Source: Gnetum montanum (lineage: Eukaryota > Streptophyta > Gnetopsida > Gnetales > Gnetaceae). From it: a stretch of 64,000 bases of DNA. Under the pieces are notes generated by a model that saw nothing but the letters and a program-made list of their open reading frames with translations, made no database searches and was not told the origin of the DNA. A program made the position numbers and the translations under genes. The DNA is taken from the NCBI GenBank assembly GCA_015680685.1, contig MNCI01037709.1, positions 428,334 through 492,333 of the forward strand, written 5' to 3'. Below are positions 60,930 through 64,000 of the stretch, one piece after another (the first letter of the stretch is position 1; each line of letters starts with the position of its first letter).

Positions 60930-61400
60930 AAAGCTTAACCAAGTTGTTAAAAATGAAGTTTAATAATTTCTTAAGGTAGGATTCATCTATCTTGTGGTAG
61001 ATGGTGTGTGGGTAAGCCCATTCATTATTGTGTCAACAAAAGGAGAAAAATGAAGGGTTTGTATAAACTTCAAGCTATTGAACATGGTCACATTTAAAGA
61101 TCATTTTCTGTTATCATTTGTGGACCATGTACTAGATACTATTGTAGGACATAATTACTATAGTTTTTTGGATGATTATAGGGGCTATAATCAAATTCAA
61201 ATTGCACCAAAAGACCAAGCCAAGATAACTTTCACACAAGTTCCTAGGGGACTTATGCATATAAAAAGATGCCCTTTGGCCTTTGTAATGCTCATGCAAT
61301 GTTCCAAAGCCTGGTACTGAGCATCTTTCAGTAACAAATTGGTAATGATATGTAAGTTTTCATGGATGACTTATCCACCTATGGTACCAACTTTAAATAA
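60930..61400 (+). pseudogene. A5 reverse transcriptase
   Basis: VSPFIIVSTKGEK, NFKLLNMVTFKDHF, FLDDYRGYNQIQIAP, then after a shift CPLAFVMLMQCSK (degenerate FGLxNAPxTFQ) and FMDDLSTYG (61359-61373). Typical Ty3/gypsy RT, with stops. Confidence 0.88.
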
Positions 61401-61489
61401 GTGTTGTACTATCTTGAGTACGTCTTGAAACGATGTGTGGAGATGAATATGCAACTCAACTAGAAGAAAAGTCACTTGATGATCTAAGA

Positions 61490-62178
61490 TAGCATTGTCT
61501 TGGGGCACCAAATTTCAAGAAAGGGGATTAAGATGGATCCTAAAAATGTAAGGGTCATCCAACGAATAAATAGACAAACTCAAACTCTAAAAGATGTAAG
61601 GTCATTCCTTAACCATATTGGTTACTATAGGCATTTCATAGAAAATTTTTGTAAAGTTTTCAAACCAATGGTAGAGCTTACAGAGAAAGATGTAGTCTTC
61701 TAATGAACCAAGGAATTCAAACAAGTATTCCAACACTTAAAGTAGAAGCTCATAGAAGCTTCAATTCTACGTGTCCCAGATTGGTCTAGATCATTTCATA
61801 TAATGATAGATACATCTAACTATGCCTTGGGGGATGGTACTTACATAAATGGATCATCAAAATTATCCATGTTATATCCTTTGTGCAAGTAAAATCATTA
61901 TGCCCTAGAAAAATTTAGGTACTATATGCTTGGATACCTAATTTTTGTGTACACTAACCACAATGCAATCTATTTCTTCATGAATAAGCTAGTATTTAGC
62001 CCTCATGTTATACAATGGTTGGTAATCTTACAAGAATTTTACCTTACCCTGGTGAAAAAAAAGAAATTGAGTACGTAGTTATTGATCATTTTTCTCGATT
62101 AAGATGGGATAATAAGAAGGATGAGGAACCTTTATTTGATCAATTTTCAGATGAAATCCTCTTTGCTAACACCATTGT
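61490..62178 (+). pseudogene. A5 RNase H, cut at its end
   Basis: GHQISRKGIKMDPKNV and FLNHIGYYRHFIENFCKVF connect RT to RNase H. IMIDTSNYALG keeps the first Asp; EKFRYYMLGYLIFVYTNHN has Asn for the last Asp. The linker RLRWDNKKDEEPLFDQFSDE ends at about 62178, where GC-rich DNA begins. Integrase and everything after are missing. Confidence 0.85.
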
Positions 62179-62400
62179 GCGGGCGGCTCCCCGAGAAAAT
62201 CAAAATGTTTCTCTGGCTAATCAAATCTGAGGTGCTCCCTGTGCGCGCCGTACTAAAACGGCAAGGCATCCTACACATTGACACATGTCCATGCTGTAAC
62301 GCTACACCGGAAACAATTACTCACTTCATTTACGAGTGTCCCTGCATGCAAGCCACTTGGCAAAGAATAGTGGTGCCCCCCCCCCCCCCCCCCGAGGCAA
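62179..62400 (+). pseudogene. LINE-type zinc-binding segment (zf-RVT)
   Basis: LPEKIKMFLWLIKSEVLP, then CPCC (about 62291) and ETITHFIYECPCMQATWQ: the C-C-H-C arrangement and flanking words of the zf-RVT domain at the end of plant LINE reverse transcriptases. It is interrupted by a run of 18 C (62376-62393). The RT itself is not present upstream; that side is A5. Confidence 0.8.
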
Positions 62401-62429
62401 TTCTCCAATGACTCCTGGACATCCATGCT

Positions 62430-63130
62430 TTTATGGATTGCTTGGATGGCACGCAACCACACTATTTTCATGCAGGACTGGACCCCTCCCCCTAGCAGAT
62501 AATTGCACTATTCTACCGTGCATGGAGTGAGCTCACAGCTGCAATGGATGCCACGCCGATGTTCGAGCCTGACTGTGCCGCTTTCTGGGAAGATGAGAAG
62601 CTGTGGCGGTTGGTCACCAGGTGCGGCTAGTCCGGCCCGTTGTAGCGGCTGGTCGATGACCCGAACCTTGCTGACAACGTGTTCTTTGCAAACTGGAATG
62701 CTGAAAAAACCCACTTCCAAGGATGCAAGATTCACATCATAGAATCTGCTATTGCCAGCTGTTTGGGGGCCCCGACTGCAGGAGAAATCATCCTGCCCAC
62801 TACCCGTGGCCTACAAGATGCCACGACCTTTTTCGAGGAACCCGTACCTAGAACGCAGAGACGCCAGGTTCCTAGATCCTTTCTCCCACGCCTCTAGGCC
62901 TGGGCCACCAACTTGGTGGACCATTTTTTCATCCAGTCTAGCAATGCGTCCAAGCTTCAGGGCTTGCATTTTATCTTTCGGCGGTGCTTGAAGTTTGGCA
63001 TCCAGGTTAACACCCCGTGGTTTTTCCTGGAGACCCTTCACCTTAAACGATGCGGTCGTCACTCAGGGTTGATCTTGGCTCTGTGGAGGGGGGCTAGGGG
63101 GCACCAGGCCCATCCTTTGCCCCCCTAGGG
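62430..63130 (+). pseudogene. GC-rich long frame, family unknown
   Basis: After ARNHTIFMQDW (LINE tail-like, near 62450-62490) a frame runs from about 62499 (QIIALFYRAWSELTAAMD) to the stop near 63128 with only three internal TAG codons. It includes VFFANWNAEKTHFQGCKIH, LVDHFFIQSSNASKLQG and FFLETLHLKRCGRHSGL. Strongly coding in appearance. I do not recognise it. It may be the gag or first ORF of a GC-rich element, or the remainder of the LINE. Confidence 0.5.
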
Positions 63131-63360
63131 GGAGCACCTCTGATGCCCTCCCCCCCTTGCCACTTCAACCTCCCCCAGCCCAAAAACTCACTCGCCACCA
63201 AAAATTACGAGTTTCACCTGGGGACACCGCTCCCAACGTAGCTTGAATCCCTTACCAAACCCCCCTAGTTCCCCCCCACCCCCCCCCCCCCCCGCCCCCC
63301 CCCCCCCCTCGCCCCCCCCCCCCCCCCTCGCCCCCCCCCCCCCCGCCCCCCCCCCCCCCC
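63130..63360. repeat. C-rich tract
   Basis: From 63271 to 63360 almost pure C broken by single A, G or CTCG. Could be a true microsatellite in a Pro-coding hinge or a low-quality assembly stretch. No gene. Confidence 0.8.
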
Positions 63361-63940
63361 TGAACTAGGATGCGGAGTTACACCTTGCCGAACAACGGGC
63401 AGCTATTGCTGCGTGGGAGGCAAAGTGAAACGAGGCCCTGGCCCAATCTCACACCGAGCAAGAGGCCTAGTTCCACGAACAAGCACAAGAGATGACACGA
63501 CAACATGTGCTCATGGCAGAGGCTACACGGGCCCAGCTCATCGATGAGATCCGAGACTAGGTTAGGGAGGAGCTATGCCGGGAGGAGGCGGCCTGTCGAG
63601 CCCAAGAGCAGGCGACAAGGGAAGAGCAGGAACGCTTGTAGGAAGAGGAAGAGCAACGATAAAGACAGCTCGACTAGGCACACAAGCACAATGCCCATCA
63701 GTGGCTTAGGGGGGGATGCTACCCATACAGCATCTTGGGCATAATTTATGAGAGCTCTTGGGGGGAGCTCAGGCGACATATCCGGCGAACATCGACGAGA
63801 TTCCATCTGGACGCTGGGGACTCACCGGTTGATCGGAGTAGGCGAGAGTCTGTCATGTAGAGCATCCAGCAAGTGGTGACCTTCATGGACACTGAAGAGC
63901 ACCGCAACACCTTGGACTTGCTCCATGAACTTGAATGACT
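63361..63940 (+). pseudogene. Charged coiled-coil frame
   Basis: One frame with five or six TAG, one TAA and one TGA reads AEQRAAIAAWEAK, EQAQEMTRQHVLMAEATRAQ and EEQERL*EEEEQR: a Glu/Arg/Gln/Ala-rich helix of about 110 residues. Then comes a tail QQVVTFMDTEEHRNTLDLLH ending near 63937. Probably the second half of the same degenerate GC-rich ORF that precedes the poly-C tract. Confidence 0.5.
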
Positions 63941-63974
63941 GTAGTGCACCTGCCGCCTTCTGTCGACTCACCGC

Positions 63975-64000
63975 TAAGGCCCCCACCCCCCCCCCGCCCC
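63975..64000. repeat. C-rich window end
   Basis: ccccacccccccccgcccc; same character as 63271-63360. Runs out of the window. Confidence 0.7.

Noticed and set aside
62271-62742. Several short frames on both strands
   Set aside because: Shadows of the zf-RVT and GC-rich frames, favoured by high GC.
1-64000. tRNA, rRNA, CRISPR array or intact host gene
   Set aside because: None seen. The tRNA-like matches are primer-binding sites, and the tandem arrays lack conserved repeats with unique spacers.

Overview
The window looks like intergenic DNA from a large, repeat-rich seed-plant nuclear genome. The evidence is plant Ty3/gypsy and Ty1/copia retroelements nested in each other, no intact gene, captured fragments of two plant gene families (a receptor-like kinase and a cyclic-nucleotide-gated channel), and decay dominated by C-to-T and G-to-A changes. 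A conifer or another giant plant genome would fit, but nothing here fixes the species. Runs of N and two single-N joins flanked by identical sequence point to a short-read scaffold. Element names used below (L, X, A1-A6, C) are mine.

Layout. 1-473 is a gap. 474-1811 is the end of an inverted long LTR of family L. 1835-7120 is the 3' part of a plus-strand gypsy element X: RNase H tail, integrase, a degenerate tandem array, then a long LTR. 7125-12810 (A1) and 15311-19004 (A2) are minus-strand members of family A, with leader and coiled-coil debris between them. 19005-30465 is a copia-type element C that cut A2. C is itself split by a family L element (21168-27757) with a perfect 5-bp target duplication. 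30466-45247 is A3, the fullest family A copy: LTR, PBS, gag, protease, RT, RNase H, integrase, leader, third ORF. Its gag is split by a 3.44-kb solo L LTR (39677-43116) that carries the two host gene fragments. 45248-49245 is A4, a gag-pol remnant without LTRs. 49382-56805 is A6, a pol-deleted family A element with both LTRs and a target duplication, sitting inside the 5' LTR of A5 (49250-49381 plus 56806-62178). At about 62178 the sequence changes abruptly to GC-rich DNA with a LINE-type zinc-binding segment, poly-C tracts and a charged coiled-coil frame.

How it works together. Family A has a primer-binding site of the tRNA-Asp type, which from memory suggests the Athila lineage. Downstream of pol it carries a third ORF with its own TATA-type promoter and a roughly 270-310-base intron ending at the start codon. 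These signals can be recognised in three copies (A1, A3, A6). A1 and A6 lost pol independently but kept this module. Family L has the same ends in each copy but different sequence inside the LTR, including host coding fragments. All coding regions here are broken; none is expected to make a full protein.
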